Source: Bacteroides sp. (lineage in GTDB: Bacteria > Bacteroidota > Bacteroidia > Bacteroidales > Bacteroidaceae). From it: 64,000 nucleotides of DNA. Position 1 is the first letter of the stretch. Each line of letters starts with the position of its first letter. The position numbers and the translations under genes were made by a program. Below are positions 54,904-64,000 of this stretch, in pieces. The stretch is taken from the NCBI GenBank assembly GCA_021202275.1, contig JAJQDI010000027.1, forward strand, positions 35,219 through 99,218, written 5' to 3'. The notes beneath the pieces are model-generated. The model saw only the letters and a list, made by a program, of their open reading frames with translations. It had not been told where the DNA came from and made no database searches.

Positions 54904-55743
54904 ATGCGGAATTTACTTAACTTTCTGATTAGATACAACTACTGGTTCCTCTTCATTTTGCTGGAGGTAGCCAGTTTTGTTTTGTTGTTTCGCTTCAACA
55001 GGTATCAGCAAAGTGTGTTTTTTACCTCGGCCAATGTGGTTGCGGGAAGCGTATATGAGGTTTCCGGAGGCATCTCGTCTTATTTTCACCTGAAGTCTCT
55101 GAATGACGACCTGCTCAATCGCAACATGTTGCTGGAACAACAGAATGCCAATCTCCGCAATGCCCTGAACGATATGTATATCGACTCTGCACAGATCAAC
55201 AGCATACAGATGGCTCCCAATGCCGACTATGAACTTTATAAAGCAAAAGTGATCAACAACCGGGTGACGCAGATCGACAACTACATCACCCTGGACAAAG
55301 GATCTGCCGACGGTATCCGTCCGGAAATGGGAGTAGTCGATGCCAATGGAGTGGTAGGGATCGTATACAAAACCTCTGCTCATTATTCCGTAGTGATCTC
55401 CGTACTGAACAGTAAATTCATTATCTATTCCAAGGTATTGGGCAGTGACTATTACGGAGAACTCAAATGGAGACATGGAGATTCGCGCTATGCCTACCTG
55501 GAACTACCCAGGCACGCGGCGTTCAATCTGGGAGATACGGTCGTGACCAATGGATTTTCGAGTGCTTTTCCGGAAGGGGTGATGGTAGGGACAGTAGAAG
55601 ATGTGGCAGACTCGTCTGACGGAATGTTTTTTATGCTGAAGGTCAAACTCTCAACGGATTTCAGTAAAGTGAGTAACGTGAGGGTTATCGCCCGGAAAGG
55701 TCAGCAGGAACAACGGGAACTGGAAAGAGGGGTCGCGCCATAA
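54904..55743 (+). CDS. mreC: Rod-shape protein MreC
   Basis: This 279-residue bitopic protein has a transmembrane helix at about 10-30 (YWFLFILLEVASFVLLF), a periplasmic coiled coil (about 62-105, SLNDDLLNRNMLLEQQNANL) and two beta-barrel lobes (about 115-265) with DKGSADGIRPEMGVVDANGV (120-145) as the conserved motif. It links MreB to PBP2 and RodA. The last 15 residues are charged (RKGQQEQRELERG). Confidence 0.95.
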   Translation: MRNLLNFLIRYNYWFLFILLEVASFVLLFRFNRYQQSVFFTSANVVAGSVYEVSGGISSYFHLKSLNDDLLNRNMLLEQQNANLRNALNDMYIDSAQINSIQMAPNADYELYKAKVINNRVTQIDNYITLDKGSADGIRPEMGVVDANGVVGIVYKTSAHYSVVISVLNSKFIIYSKVLGSDYYGELKWRHGDSRYAYLELPRHAAFNLGDTVVTNGFSSAFPEGVMVGTVEDVADSSDGMFFMLKVKLSTDFSKVSNVRVIARKGQQEQRELERGVAP

Positions 55744-55841
55744 AGAAAGCAAGGTGGTAGCGGACCGGTGGCCGGCAGATCGGGAAATCTCTGTGAAACC
55801 TCGTCGTCCGGTCAACGTATTTTAAATTTAAACAGGCTCTG

Positions 55842-56336
55842 ATGTTAATTAGCTATATACAGAAAATAGGATGGTTTGTGGGGTTGGTACTGTTGCAGGT
55901 ACTTATTCTTAATAATGTGCATATCGCCGGATATGCCACTCCCTTCCTCTATATTTATCTGCTGCTCAAATTCGAATCGACTGTTTCACGCAACGAGTTG
56001 ATGTTGTGGGCTTTTTCTCTGGGACTGATCATTGATATATTCTCCAATACACCAGGTATGAATGCGGCAGCGGCAGTTTTTCTGGCTTTTATACGGCCTT
56101 TGTTGTTGCGTATGTTCATGACCCGTGACGCGGAGGTCTTTGTGTCGGGTATTCACAGTATGGGTTTCAGCTCTTTTCTGAAATATCTGCTTGCGGGGGT
56201 GTTGTTGCATCACATCTTTCTCATCAGTCTGGAATTCTTTTCGTTTGCCAGCCCCGGCGTATTACTGATCCGGATCATAGCCAGTACCCTGCTGACTACG
56301 GTTTGTCTATTGGCTCTTGAGGGAATAAGGAGGTAA
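55842..56336 (+). CDS. mreD: Rod-shape protein MreD
   Basis: This 164-residue inner-membrane protein has about five helices. WFVGLVLLQVLILNNVHI at its start and LGLIIDIFSNTPGMNAAA (about 61-78) match MreD. It is two bases ahead of mrdA, so translation is tightly coupled. The gap to mreC is 98 bases. Confidence 0.92.
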   Translation: MLISYIQKIGWFVGLVLLQVLILNNVHIAGYATPFLYIYLLLKFESTVSRNELMLWAFSLGLIIDIFSNTPGMNAAAAVFLAFIRPLLLRMFMTRDAEVFVSGIHSMGFSSFLKYLLAGVLLHHIFLISLEFFSFASPGVLLIRIIASTLLTTVCLLALEGIRR

Positions 56337-56338
56337 GC

Positions 56339-58204
56339 ATGGCAAAGGATTATTCCCTGGATACCAGACGTTTTGTGATTGCCGGAGTAGCCATCGGCAT
56401 TGTTCTGATCTATATCATCCGTCTGTTCGTATTGCAGATCATGACCGATGATTACAAACGCAACGCAGACAGTAATGCTTTCCTGCGCAAAACCCAGTAT
56501 CCTGCGCGTGGAGCTATTTATGACCGCAACGGCACCTTGCTTGTGTTTAATCAGCCAGCCTATGACATCACCATTGTTCCCAGAGAAATAGAATATCTGG
56601 ATACACTCGATCTGTGTTGTACGCTGAACATTACCCGTGATTATTTCGAAAAGCGGATGGAAGACATCCGTGACCGGAGGCAGAACCCCGGATACTCCCG
56701 CTATACACATCAACTGTTTATGAGTCAACTTTCGGCCGAAGAAAGTGGTATGTTCCAGGAGAAACTGTTCAAATATCCAGGCTTTTATATACAGCGGCGT
56801 ACCATACGTCAGTATGCCTATAACTCAGCTGCTCATGCCCTGGGGGATATCGGAGAAGTATCCATGCGTGACATCGAAGCCGATGACTATTACGTGAGAG
56901 GCGACTACATCGGTAAGCAGGGCGTTGAGCGTTCCTACGAACAGTACCTGCGCGGTGAGAAAGGGGTGGAGATCCTTCTTCGGGATGCCCACGGACGTAT
57001 TCAGGGCAAATATATGGACGGAGCGTTGGACAAAAGCCCTGTACCCGGAAAGAACCTGACCCTGAGTATTGACATCGAATTGCAGTTACTTGCCGAGAAG
57101 TTGATGGAAAATAAGCTGGGCAGCATTGTGGCTATTGAACCCAAGACCGGAGAGATCTTGTGTCTGGTGTCTGCCCCGACATTCGATCCTTCCATCATGA
57201 TCGGTCGTCAGCGCGGACGAAACCATCAGGAACTGGAACGGGATCCGAAGACCCCTCTTTTCAACCGGGCACTGATGGCCTCCTATCCGCCGGGATCTAC
57301 CTTTAAGACAGCACAGGGACTTACTTTCCTGCAGGAAGGGATTGTGGATCTGCATACCACTTTCCCCTGCTATCACGGTTTTGTGGTACCGGGACTGCGG
57401 GTAGGCTGTCACCCGCATGGCTCGCCCATTTCTTTTATTCCTTCTTTGTCTACCTCTTGCAATTCGTACTATTGCTGGGGGCTCTACCGGATGATCGATA
57501 ACAAAAAGTACGGCTCTTCTGCTCAGGCACTTACGGTATGGAAAGATCACATGGTATCTATGGGATTCGGGTATGCGTTGGGAGTGGACCTTCCGGGCGA
57601 GAAACGCGGATTGATCCCCAATTCATCTTTCTATGATAAGATACATGGAGAGAAACGCTGGGGAGGACTTCGCATCATTCATACAGCCATCGGGCAGGGA
57701 GAGATTCTTCTGACACCTGTGCAGATGGCCAACCTGGCGGCTACCATTGCCAACCGGGGACACTTCATAACCCCTCATATCGTCAAAGAAATACAGGACA
57801 ATGAACTAGATAGTATGTACCGCTTTCCCCGATATACAACGATCGATCCGCATCATTATGACGCGGTGATCGAAGGAATGCGCGGTGCGGTGGTCGGAAG
57901 CCCGTATGGTGCTACCTGTCGCCGGGCCAATCTGCCCGATATAGCAGTGTGCGGCAAGACCGGTACAGCACAGAACCGCGGGAAAGACCATTCGATCTTT
58001 ATGGGTTTTGCTCCGATGGAAGAGCCGGAGATCGCGATAGCCGTATATGTAGAGAACGGTGGTTTCGGAGCAACCTGGGCCGTACCTATCGGCGCGTTGC
58101 TCATTGAGCAATACCTCAAAGGTAAAGTAGCACCCGAACGCTCCTACCTGATCCATGATATAAGTAAAGCAAACCTGATTCCCTATGAGCTCCAGAAACG
58201 TTAG
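56339..58204 (+). CDS. mrdA: Penicillin-binding protein 2, elongation transpeptidase
   Basis: This 621-residue class B PBP has one N-terminal membrane helix (about 12-33), a pedestal domain (about 45-210, KTQYPARGAIYDRNG) and the transpeptidase domain (about 250-590). The catalytic triad motifs are S320-T-F-K (YPPGSTFK), SCN (STSCNSYYCWG) and KTG (CGKTGTAQN). It crosslinks new wall strands together with RodA. Its end overlaps rodA by 20 bases. It stops at TAG, which shows TAG is an ordinary stop codon in this genome. Confidence 0.96.
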   Translation: MAKDYSLDTRRFVIAGVAIGIVLIYIIRLFVLQIMTDDYKRNADSNAFLRKTQYPARGAIYDRNGTLLVFNQPAYDITIVPREIEYLDTLDLCCTLNITRDYFEKRMEDIRDRRQNPGYSRYTHQLFMSQLSAEESGMFQEKLFKYPGFYIQRRTIRQYAYNSAAHALGDIGEVSMRDIEADDYYVRGDYIGKQGVERSYEQYLRGEKGVEILLRDAHGRIQGKYMDGALDKSPVPGKNLTLSIDIELQLLAEKLMENKLGSIVAIEPKTGEILCLVSAPTFDPSIMIGRQRGRNHQELERDPKTPLFNRALMASYPPGSTFKTAQGLTFLQEGIVDLHTTFPCYHGFVVPGLRVGCHPHGSPISFIPSLSTSCNSYYCWGLYRMIDNKKYGSSAQALTVWKDHMVSMGFGYALGVDLPGEKRGLIPNSSFYDKIHGEKRWGGLRIIHTAIGQGEILLTPVQMANLAATIANRGHFITPHIVKEIQDNELDSMYRFPRYTTIDPHHYDAVIEGMRGAVVGSPYGATCRRANLPDIAVCGKTGTAQNRGKDHSIFMGFAPMEEPEIAIAVYVENGGFGATWAVPIGALLIEQYLKGKVAPERSYLIHDISKANLIPYELQKR

Positions 58205-59642
58205 CCTTTGGAAATCTATCGATTGGGTCACGATCGGTATTTACCTGATACTGGTGGTCATCGGTTGGTTCACCGTATGCGGTGCCAGTTACGATTATGG
58301 CGACCGAGATTTCCTCGACTTCTCTACCCGTGCGGGAAAGCAGTTTGTCTGGATCGTCTGCTCGTTCGGACTGGCCTTTGTACTGGTAATGCTGGAGGAC
58401 AGTCTGTATGATATGTTTTCCTACTTTATCTATATCGGTATGATGATCTTGCTGCTCGTCACGATATTTATTGCTCCTGATATAAAAGGTTCGCGTTCGT
58501 GGCTCCCTATGGGACCGGTGAACCTGCAGCCGGCAGAGTTTGCCAAGTTCGCTACGGCACTGGCCCTCGCCAAATACATGAGTGGCTATTCATTCAGTAT
58601 GAAGAAAATGAAAGACGCGGTAGCGGTGGTTTGTATGATCCTGCTTCCCATGGTACTTATTATCTGTCAGCGGGAGACGGGTTCGGCTCTGGTATATTCA
58701 GCCTTTTTTCTCATGCTCTATCGCGAAGGGATGCCCGGAGTGGTACTGTTTTCAGCCGTTTGCGCGGTGCTCTATTTTGTCGTAGGCATCCGGTTCGATG
58801 AGGTCTTTATAGCCGATACACCCACTCCCATCGGAGAATTTACGGTGTTGTGTCTCATCCTTATTTTCTCTGCGGGCATGGTCTGGATCTATCGGCGCAA
58901 CCAGGCAGCCGCCCGTCATATCATCACAGGATCTGCGGTAGTAAGTATAATTGCCTATATCATATCCGAGTATGTCTATCCTTTCAACCTGGCCTGGGTG
59001 CAACTGGCGCTTTGCCTGTTGGTCATTGGCTATCTGATCTGGCTATCCGTCAGTGAACGGGCAGTCTCCTATCTGCTTATCGGATTGTTTGCCCTGGGGT
59101 CTGTGGGGTTTTTCTACTCCAGCGATTATGTCTTTGATAACATCCTGGAAGCTCACCAGCAAGCGCGTATTAAGGTATTGCTGGGAATGGAAGAAGACCT
59201 TGCCGGTGCCGGATACAATGTCAATCAATCCAAGATCGCTATCGGGTCGGGAGGATGGCTGGGGAAAGGATTTCTCAATGGAACTCAGACCAAGCTCAAA
59301 TATGTACCGGAACAAGATACCGATTTTATATTCTGTACCATTGGCGAAGAACAGGGGTTTGTGGGTTCCAGTGTGGTCTTGTTGCTGTTCCTGGGTCTGA
59401 TCCTGAGACTGATCATGATGTCCGAACGACAGCCTACCACGTTTGGACGGGTCTATGGCTATTCCGTGGTCAGTATCTTCCTGTTCCACATCTTCATAAA
59501 TATAGGTATGGTGCTGGGGGTGACTCCCGTGATCGGTATTCCGCTGCCCTTCTTTAGTTATGGGGGTTCCTCTCTCTGGGGATTTACCATCCTGCTTTTT
59601 GTCTTTCTGAGAATGGATGCGGCACGTGTGCGCCGTTTCTGA
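58185..59642 (+). CDS. rodA: SEDS glycosyltransferase RodA
   Basis: This 485-residue protein has about ten membrane helices and belongs to the SEDS family, which polymerises lipid-II-linked glycan strands with PBP2. Family marks are GSRSWLPMGPVNLQPAEFAK (about 104-123), the central NQSKIAIGSGGWLGKGFLNG region (about 345-365), EQDTDFIFCTIGEE (about 375) and PVIGIPLPFFSYGGSS (about 447-462). Bacteroidota RodA is longer than the 370-residue E. coli protein, with extra loops near 195-290. The gene overlaps mrdA by 20 bases. Confidence 0.96.
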   Translation: MSSRNVSLWKSIDWVTIGIYLILVVIGWFTVCGASYDYGDRDFLDFSTRAGKQFVWIVCSFGLAFVLVMLEDSLYDMFSYFIYIGMMILLLVTIFIAPDIKGSRSWLPMGPVNLQPAEFAKFATALALAKYMSGYSFSMKKMKDAVAVVCMILLPMVLIICQRETGSALVYSAFFLMLYREGMPGVVLFSAVCAVLYFVVGIRFDEVFIADTPTPIGEFTVLCLILIFSAGMVWIYRRNQAAARHIITGSAVVSIIAYIISEYVYPFNLAWVQLALCLLVIGYLIWLSVSERAVSYLLIGLFALGSVGFFYSSDYVFDNILEAHQQARIKVLLGMEEDLAGAGYNVNQSKIAIGSGGWLGKGFLNGTQTKLKYVPEQDTDFIFCTIGEEQGFVGSSVVLLLFLGLILRLIMMSERQPTTFGRVYGYSVVSIFLFHIFINIGMVLGVTPVIGIPLPFFSYGGSSLWGFTILLFVFLRMDAARVRRF

Positions 59643-59709
59643 GAAGAGTAGAGGGATCTACGATTGGGAGTTTGTATTTTCAAGCGTAAATCTTCCCGTT
59701 ATAAATCTT

Positions 59710-60189
59710 TTATGGATATGCCAGACGTATCCCCACATCCTGGATCCCTTCTAATTCTTCGGTACGCATATCATGCGTCACCCGTATGGTATAGGTTCCC
59801 GGACGGGCTATATATACGTGGCCCAGAGAAGTGCCGGAACTATACAAACTACCCCATCCCGTACCTTTCCATTGCCCCTCCTCATCCGTCAGAATAAAAT
59901 CTGCTTTCTGGTTGACCCACCGGGCTGTATCCGAGAAGTTAGAAGCGACATTCAATGTCAAGTTCTGGAAAGGATATGTATTCCGGTTGCGTACTTCCGC
60001 CGTCAGTGTCAGGGTAACAGCCGAGTCGCTGATCTCCACTTCATAAACAAGTGTGTCGGACGGTGCCCACCTTTTGGCCGGTACCGGTCGATAGGTGTGG
60101 TATACGATCCTTTCGCCACATGCCTGTAACAAACAGGTGGCGAAAAAGATCGAAATGAAATAAATACTATTCCTGAGGCCGTTTATCAT
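59710..60189 (-). CDS. gldH: GldH-family lipoprotein
   Basis: This 159-residue lipoprotein has the lipobox LQAC (Cys 24). The mature beta-domain includes YEVEISDSAVTLTLTAEVRN, PFQNLTLNV and GIQDVGIRLAYP, the C-terminal mark of GldH. In gliding Flavobacteria GldH is needed for motility; in gut Bacteroidales it is kept without gliding, so a general envelope role is presumed. The frame is open to 60468, but ATG 60189 gives the signal peptide. It overlaps the ricT 3' end by 23 bases and ends the metF operon. Confidence 0.88.
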   Translation of the reverse strand: MINGLRNSIYFISIFFATCLLQACGERIVYHTYRPVPAKRWAPSDTLVYEVEISDSAVTLTLTAEVRNRNTYPFQNLTLNVASNFSDTARWVNQKADFILTDEEGQWKGTGWGSLYSSGTSLGHVYIARPGTYTIRVTHDMRTEELEGIQDVGIRLAYP

Positions 60190-61534
60190 CTTTGTTCGGT
60201 TTGTCAGGGCGACGTGGTTTCTCCTGGCGGCGGGGTTGTTGGTTTCTGGGGCGTTCCCCACGTGGGCGGTTCTCATTCCCTCCCTGTCCGGGATGACCAT
60301 TTCCCTGTCTGTTCGGGTGCTGTCCATTACCATTCCTATTTCCATTCTTTGGAGCATTTCCTCTGTTGGATGGTTGAACTGGATGAGGTGAAGAAGCCGT
60401 TTGTCCGTTTGTGCCGCCTTGCGGACTTTTCTTCTTTTTCTTTTTATTGTTCCGTTGTCCTCCTTCATTTCCGCTTCTGCGCTTATCGAAACGTGTCAGG
60501 CTTTCCTGTTCCACCAAATCCACAGTGCGTTTAGGCTCTATGCGTTCCTGCTCTTCCTGTAAGCTGTCCGGTTTGATGCCTTTGCGGTTGAGACTGATGA
60601 TCTCAAATGCTCTTTTTCCACTGATGGTCACGGTATTGGCACCAAAATTCTTGTCCGTAGAGTAAGTGATCTGATTGCTCAGGATATCGGATTTGAAGAA
60701 ATAGTAAGTCGCGTCCTGTGTCAGCAACTCAATTTCCTTCGAAGGCAGTCTCTTTTGTGCCTCTACATAGCAATCCACTTCATAGTTGAGGCAACATTTC
60801 AGTTTGGCACACTGGCCCGCCAGTTTCTGTGGGTTCAGTGAGATGTCCTGGTAGCGGGCGGCACTGGTTGATACGGAAATGAAACTTGTCATCCATGTAG
60901 CACAACAAAGTTCACGACCACACGGCCCAATACCACCGATGCGTCCGGCTTCCTGGCGGGCACCGATCTGTTTCATCTCGATACGTACCCGGAATGCTTC
61001 GGCAAGTACTTTGATCAGTTGGCGGAAGTCTACCCGTTCGTCAGCAATGTAATAAAAGATCGCTTTGTTACCGTCTCCCTGGTATTCCACGTCTCCGATC
61101 TTCATATTCAGATTCAGGTTCGTAGCGATCTGCCGTGCACGGATCATGGTAGCATGTTCCTTACTTTTAGCTTCATTGAACTTATCCATATCTACCGGCT
61201 TTGCCTTCCGGTAGATACGTTTGATCTCCGTCTCCGGTTTGTGATTGGATCTTTTCATTTGCAACGGAACCAATCTTCCTGTAAGGGTCACTGTTCCGAT
61301 ATCGTGTCCCGGTGTGGCTTCTACCGCAACCACATCTCCTTTATCCAGTTTGAGTTTGTTGCTGTTGCGGTAATACCCTTTGCGCGTGTTCTTGAATTGC
61401 ACCTCTACCAGGTCGCTTTCCTCAGCATTGCCGGGAATATCCGCCAGCCAATCGTAGGTATTCAGTTTTGTATTCTGGCGTGAGCAACTTTTGCAACAAA
61501 GACCTCCGCTTCCATTATGTAATTTGTATTCCAT
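60167..61534 (-). CDS. ricT: PSP1-domain protein RicT with long disordered tail
   Basis: This 455-residue cytosolic protein has an N-terminal CCKSCSRQ cluster (13-20). The PSP1 region (about 40-310) contains IGARQEAGRIGGIGPCGREL with CC and CAKLKCCLNYE, Cys groups suited to Fe-S ligation as in the RicT (YaaT) protein of the Y-complex. Residues about 330-455 are disordered and rich in N, G, R, P, Q and K, with a KKKKKK run. It lies next to holB, as often in Firmicutes and Bacteroidota. Its biochemical role here is not known. Confidence 0.88.
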   Translation of the reverse strand: MEYKLHNGSGGLCCKSCSRQNTKLNTYDWLADIPGNAEESDLVEVQFKNTRKGYYRNSNKLKLDKGDVVAVEATPGHDIGTVTLTGRLVPLQMKRSNHKPETEIKRIYRKAKPVDMDKFNEAKSKEHATMIRARQIATNLNLNMKIGDVEYQGDGNKAIFYYIADERVDFRQLIKVLAEAFRVRIEMKQIGARQEAGRIGGIGPCGRELCCATWMTSFISVSTSAARYQDISLNPQKLAGQCAKLKCCLNYEVDCYVEAQKRLPSKEIELLTQDATYYFFKSDILSNQITYSTDKNFGANTVTISGKRAFEIISLNRKGIKPDSLQEEQERIEPKRTVDLVEQESLTRFDKRRSGNEGGQRNNKKKKKKSPQGGTNGQTASSPHPVQPSNRGNAPKNGNRNGNGQHPNRQGNGHPGQGGNENRPRGERPRNQQPRRQEKPRRPDKPNKDDKRPQE

Positions 61535-61546
61535 GATATATCTGTA

Positions 61547-62671
61547 TTATGCTTTCAATAGTACGATCATCTTCAGAGAGAAATCGAAAAATACCATTTT
61601 AGCGTTCACATTCTGTTCAATATGTAATTGAGCCTCCGTCAATTCATGCATGATACCCTGTACATTCCGTTCGTTGACAAAAGGGGCGAACCGGGAGGCG
61701 AAAGTTGCTTCGTCAGGAGTGATGTAAGAAAGTTCCCTGCGTTGGAAATTATAAATAAAATTCTCCCGGATCATACGTTGGCAATAAAGCAGGAAATTCT
61801 TTTGTCGCTCTCGTCCCAGACCGGCTACCTGTTCACTCCATAACTTCATTTCTTTGATCTTACGCTGGTAAGAGAGACGCATCAGGTTGACAAACAATTC
61901 GAAATAGAGCTGAGTCTCTTTGTTCAGATGGATGGTCTCCAATGCCTGGATAAAATTACCGTTTGCAAGGTGAGCAATGGAATCCGCGTCCGGCTCCGCA
62001 ATTCCGTATTTCTGCTGTAATTCCCTTGAGATCTCCTCTTTGGCGATCTTTTGTATGTTGAAACGTTGTGTACGGCTGAGGATCGTGGTCAGTATTATTT
62101 CCGGATTTTCCGAGATCAATAAAAATACGGTTTTCTCCGGGGGCTCTTCCAGCAGTTTCAGCAATTTGTTCGCGCACACCGGATGTAGTTTTTCCGGAAG
62201 CCAGAGTACCGTGATCTTATATCCCCCTTCACTGGATTTGAGGCTGAGTTTCCGTACGATCTCCTCACTCTCTTTGGCATAGATAATAGCTTGTCCGTTT
62301 TCTGTTCCCATCTCCGCCAGCCAGTGGTTGAGATTGAAGTAGGGATTGTTGAGCACCATCTTTCTCCAGTCTGCCAGATAATCGTCGCAAACCTCCTTTT
62401 TCCCTTTCGAACTTTTTACGATCGGAAAAACAAAATGCAGATCCGGATGTACCAGCTTATTGAACTTTACGCAGGACGGACAGGAACCACAAGCATCCTC
62501 CTCCGATCGGTTTGTGCAGAATAGATATCGCGCGTATGCCAGGGCAAGCGGTAACTTTCCCGTACCTTCCGGTCCGCAGATAAGCATAGCATGAGGAATA
62601 CGCTCTTCACGCACCCCCTGGATCAGCCGCAATATGGCATTTCTCTGCCCGATAATCTCTCTGAAATACAT
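61547..62671 (-). CDS. holB: DNA polymerase III delta' subunit
   Basis: This 374-residue clamp-loader subunit has an AAA+ core: ICGPEGTGKLPLALAYARY (about 33-51) in place of a canonical Walker A, a zinc module with CGSCPSC (about 62-68), the VLWLPEKLH sensor-region segment, and the sensor-1 region LSRTQRF. The C-terminal helical domain is present (about 230-370). TTG 62677 opens the frame six bases earlier; ATG 62671 (MYFREIIGQ) is preferred. It starts three bases past metF and precedes ricT by 12 bases. Confidence 0.9.
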   Translation of the reverse strand: MYFREIIGQRNAILRLIQGVREERIPHAMLICGPEGTGKLPLALAYARYLFCTNRSEEDACGSCPSCVKFNKLVHPDLHFVFPIVKSSKGKKEVCDDYLADWRKMVLNNPYFNLNHWLAEMGTENGQAIIYAKESEEIVRKLSLKSSEGGYKITVLWLPEKLHPVCANKLLKLLEEPPEKTVFLLISENPEIILTTILSRTQRFNIQKIAKEEISRELQQKYGIAEPDADSIAHLANGNFIQALETIHLNKETQLYFELFVNLMRLSYQRKIKEMKLWSEQVAGLGRERQKNFLLYCQRMIRENFIYNFQRRELSYITPDEATFASRFAPFVNERNVQGIMHELTEAQLHIEQNVNAKMVFFDFSLKMIVLLKA

Positions 62672-62673
62672 AT

Positions 62674-63627
62674 TCAATAGATAATTTTCGCGATTTCCCG
62701 TATACTATCCACCGCGGCTACAGAATAGAAATGAATGCTGGGCACTCCATACGCCATCAACTCTTTGCATTGGGTCACACACCATTCAATCCCTACCTGC
62801 TGTGCTTCTTTGTCAGTTTTACATTTAAGTACCTCTTTCGTGAGTTCCTCGGGAAGATCCGTCCGGAATGTTTTGGGAAGCATACTCAGGTGAGCCAATC
62901 GCTTGAACGGTTTGATCCCTGGAATAATAGGAATATCAATCCCCTCTTTACGTACCTTTTCCACAAATTCAAAATACTTTTTATTGTCATAGAAAAGTTG
63001 GGTCACAGCATATTCGGCACCAGCTTCTACTTTCTTTTTGAGCCAGTAAATATCGGATTCCAGATTCGGAGCTTCTTCATGTCTTTCCGGGTAACAAGCC
63101 ACTCCGTATGAAAAAGGAGTAGCAGTTACCTTCATTTCCGATCCATCTACAAACACCCCTTTATTGAATTGATTGATCTGTTCCTGTAGTTCAATGGCAT
63201 GATGATAGCCATTCTCCTCAGGAGTGAATACCGATTCATGTTTGGCTTTGTCTCCCCGCAGCACCAGTAGATCGGTGATGCCCAGAAATTGCAGATCCAG
63301 TAGTACATATTCCGTTTCTTCACGGGTAAAACCACTGCAAAGCAGGTGAGGTACAACCTTTATGTTGTATTTGTTCTGAATTGCCGCGGCTACAGCTACA
63401 GTTCCGGGTCGTCTTCTTAACTTGTCGCGCTGGAAAAGCCCGTTGCCCAGATCTCTGTACACATGTTCACTACGGTGAGTCGTAATGTTTATATATTGTG
63501 GGTCAAATTCTTTCAGATCTTCAATGGTCTGATACACCTTATCAATTCCTGTACCCTTCAGAGGAGGCAATATCTCGTATGAAAAAGCTGTTTTTTTGTT
63601 TTTATTTATAAGATCAATTACTTTCAT
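62674..63627 (-). CDS. metF: 5,10-methylenetetrahydrofolate reductase
   Basis: This 317-residue flavoenzyme makes 5-methyl-THF for methionine synthesis. It is a TIM barrel with the catalytic E18 in FSYEILPP, THRSEHVYRD, the FAD-binding LVLRGDKAK (about 131-139) and the folate-binding QLFYDNKKYFEFVE (about 214-227). It is first in the metF-holB-ricT-gldH operon, a mix of unrelated housekeeping genes. A run of seven A near its start is in frame. Confidence 0.95.
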   Translation of the reverse strand: MKVIDLINKNKKTAFSYEILPPLKGTGIDKVYQTIEDLKEFDPQYINITTHRSEHVYRDLGNGLFQRDKLRRRPGTVAVAAAIQNKYNIKVVPHLLCSGFTREETEYVLLDLQFLGITDLLVLRGDKAKHESVFTPEENGYHHAIELQEQINQFNKGVFVDGSEMKVTATPFSYGVACYPERHEEAPNLESDIYWLKKKVEAGAEYAVTQLFYDNKKYFEFVEKVRKEGIDIPIIPGIKPFKRLAHLSMLPKTFRTDLPEELTKEVLKCKTDKEAQQVGIEWCVTQCKELMAYGVPSIHFYSVAAVDSIREIAKIIY

Positions 63628-63675
63628 TTTATCAAATTCTTAAGCTAACTCTTGTAGCTTCTATATATAATGTGG

Positions 63676-63683
63676 CAAAATTA
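63676..63683 (-). promoter_or_regulatory. -7 promoter box of the metF operon
   Basis: The minus strand reads TAATTTTG, an exact TAnnTTTG match, 48 bases before the metF ATG. No -33 TTTG is at the usual distance. No SAM-riboswitch structure was recognised. Confidence 0.5.
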
Positions 63684-63689
63684 CGAAAA

Positions 63690-64000
63690 AAAAGTGGATT
63701 ATCTTTTTCTTTCGCAGGCTTCTTTCATTACGAATACCCAGAAAGAGGGAGTTAAGTTTTAACCATTTTGGTATAAGGTGAGTAATTACCAGAGTATATG
63801 TATGGAGATGGAGTGTATATGTAAGATAGTGGCTTTGGTTTTTCAGGTTTCTGGTTCGTATGTGTGTCTGTTTTGTGTTTGTGAGGTGTATGTGTTTTTG
63901 TTTGATGTGTTTTATTTGTTAGGGGGTTGTTTGTTCGTTTGGTCCTTTATATATTATAATGTGTCTTCGTTTTTTTAGTTTTCTTTTTCTTGTTGTTTCT
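63690..64000. other. Gene-free T/G-rich stretch at the window edge
   Basis: From about 63780 the plus strand is very rich in T and G and poor in A and C. A 66-codon open frame (63778-63978) is made of Val, Leu, Phe, Cys and Tyr, as expected from such composition, and is not a credible gene. Continuation beyond 64000 is not visible. Confidence 0.5.

Noticed and set aside
60190..60468. 93-residue N-terminal extension of GldH
   Set aside because: It is antisense to the disordered tail of ricT and would bury the lipoprotein signal that begins at ATG 60189.
63778..63978. 66-codon frame rich in Val, Phe and Cys
   Set aside because: Its composition simply reflects the T/G-rich DNA; no initiation signal or domain supports it.

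Overview
The window comes from a gut-type Bacteroidota genome, order Bacteroidales, perhaps Parabacteroides or a close relative (inference). The evidence is a SusC/SusD polysaccharide-utilization locus (PUL), an ECF sigma/FecR pair with an STN-bearing SusC, a hybrid two-component system, SPI/SPII-exported glycosidases, GldH, RicT next to holB, TAnnTTTG-type promoter boxes, and weak use of Shine-Dalgarno sites. No rRNA, tRNA, CRISPR array, transposase or phage gene was found.

Region 1 (354-21679, all minus strand) reads as one complete PUL. In transcription order it holds an ECF sigma factor, a FecR anti-sigma factor, SusC, SusD, a SusE/F-like lipoprotein, a DUF4832-type lipoprotein, an FAD-dependent oxidoreductase, an SGNH-like hydrolase, a GH36 alpha-galactosidase, a CE7-type acetyl esterase, a GH97 enzyme of the retaining type, and a GH2 beta-glucuronidase with the NxK motif. 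The suggested substrate is an acetylated glycan carrying alpha-galactose and beta-glucuronate. The locus carries several lesions: susC and susE each have an in-frame TAG, and the signal-peptide starts of susC, susE and the FAD enzyme are each one base out of frame at a homopolymer (A8, T6, A8). A palindromic intergenic repeat, usually in head-to-head pairs, lies at four places between these genes.

Region 2 (22247-30767) holds an unrecognised cytosolic protein, then a Xus-like iron/xenosiderophore locus: TonB receptor, DUF4374 surface lipoprotein, secreted esterase, and a PepSY reductase with a striking Arg/Gly/Glu/Pro-rich insertion. A strong terminator and a GNAT acetyltransferase follow.

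Region 3 (30922-47330) is a second glycan cluster: a large GH2 lipoprotein, two small secreted proteins, an agarase-like GH-A enzyme, two GH3 enzymes, a small WN-repeat protein, and a hybrid two-component sensor that may control the cluster.

Region 4 (47921-63627) is housekeeping: an ABC-F ATPase, an M13 metallopeptidase, purH, the elongasome set mreB-mreC-mreD-mrdA-rodA, and, convergent to it, the minus-strand operon metF-holB-ricT-gldH. Base-paired hairpins sit between susD and susE, after susE, and between mreB and mreC, where they may set relative mRNA levels.
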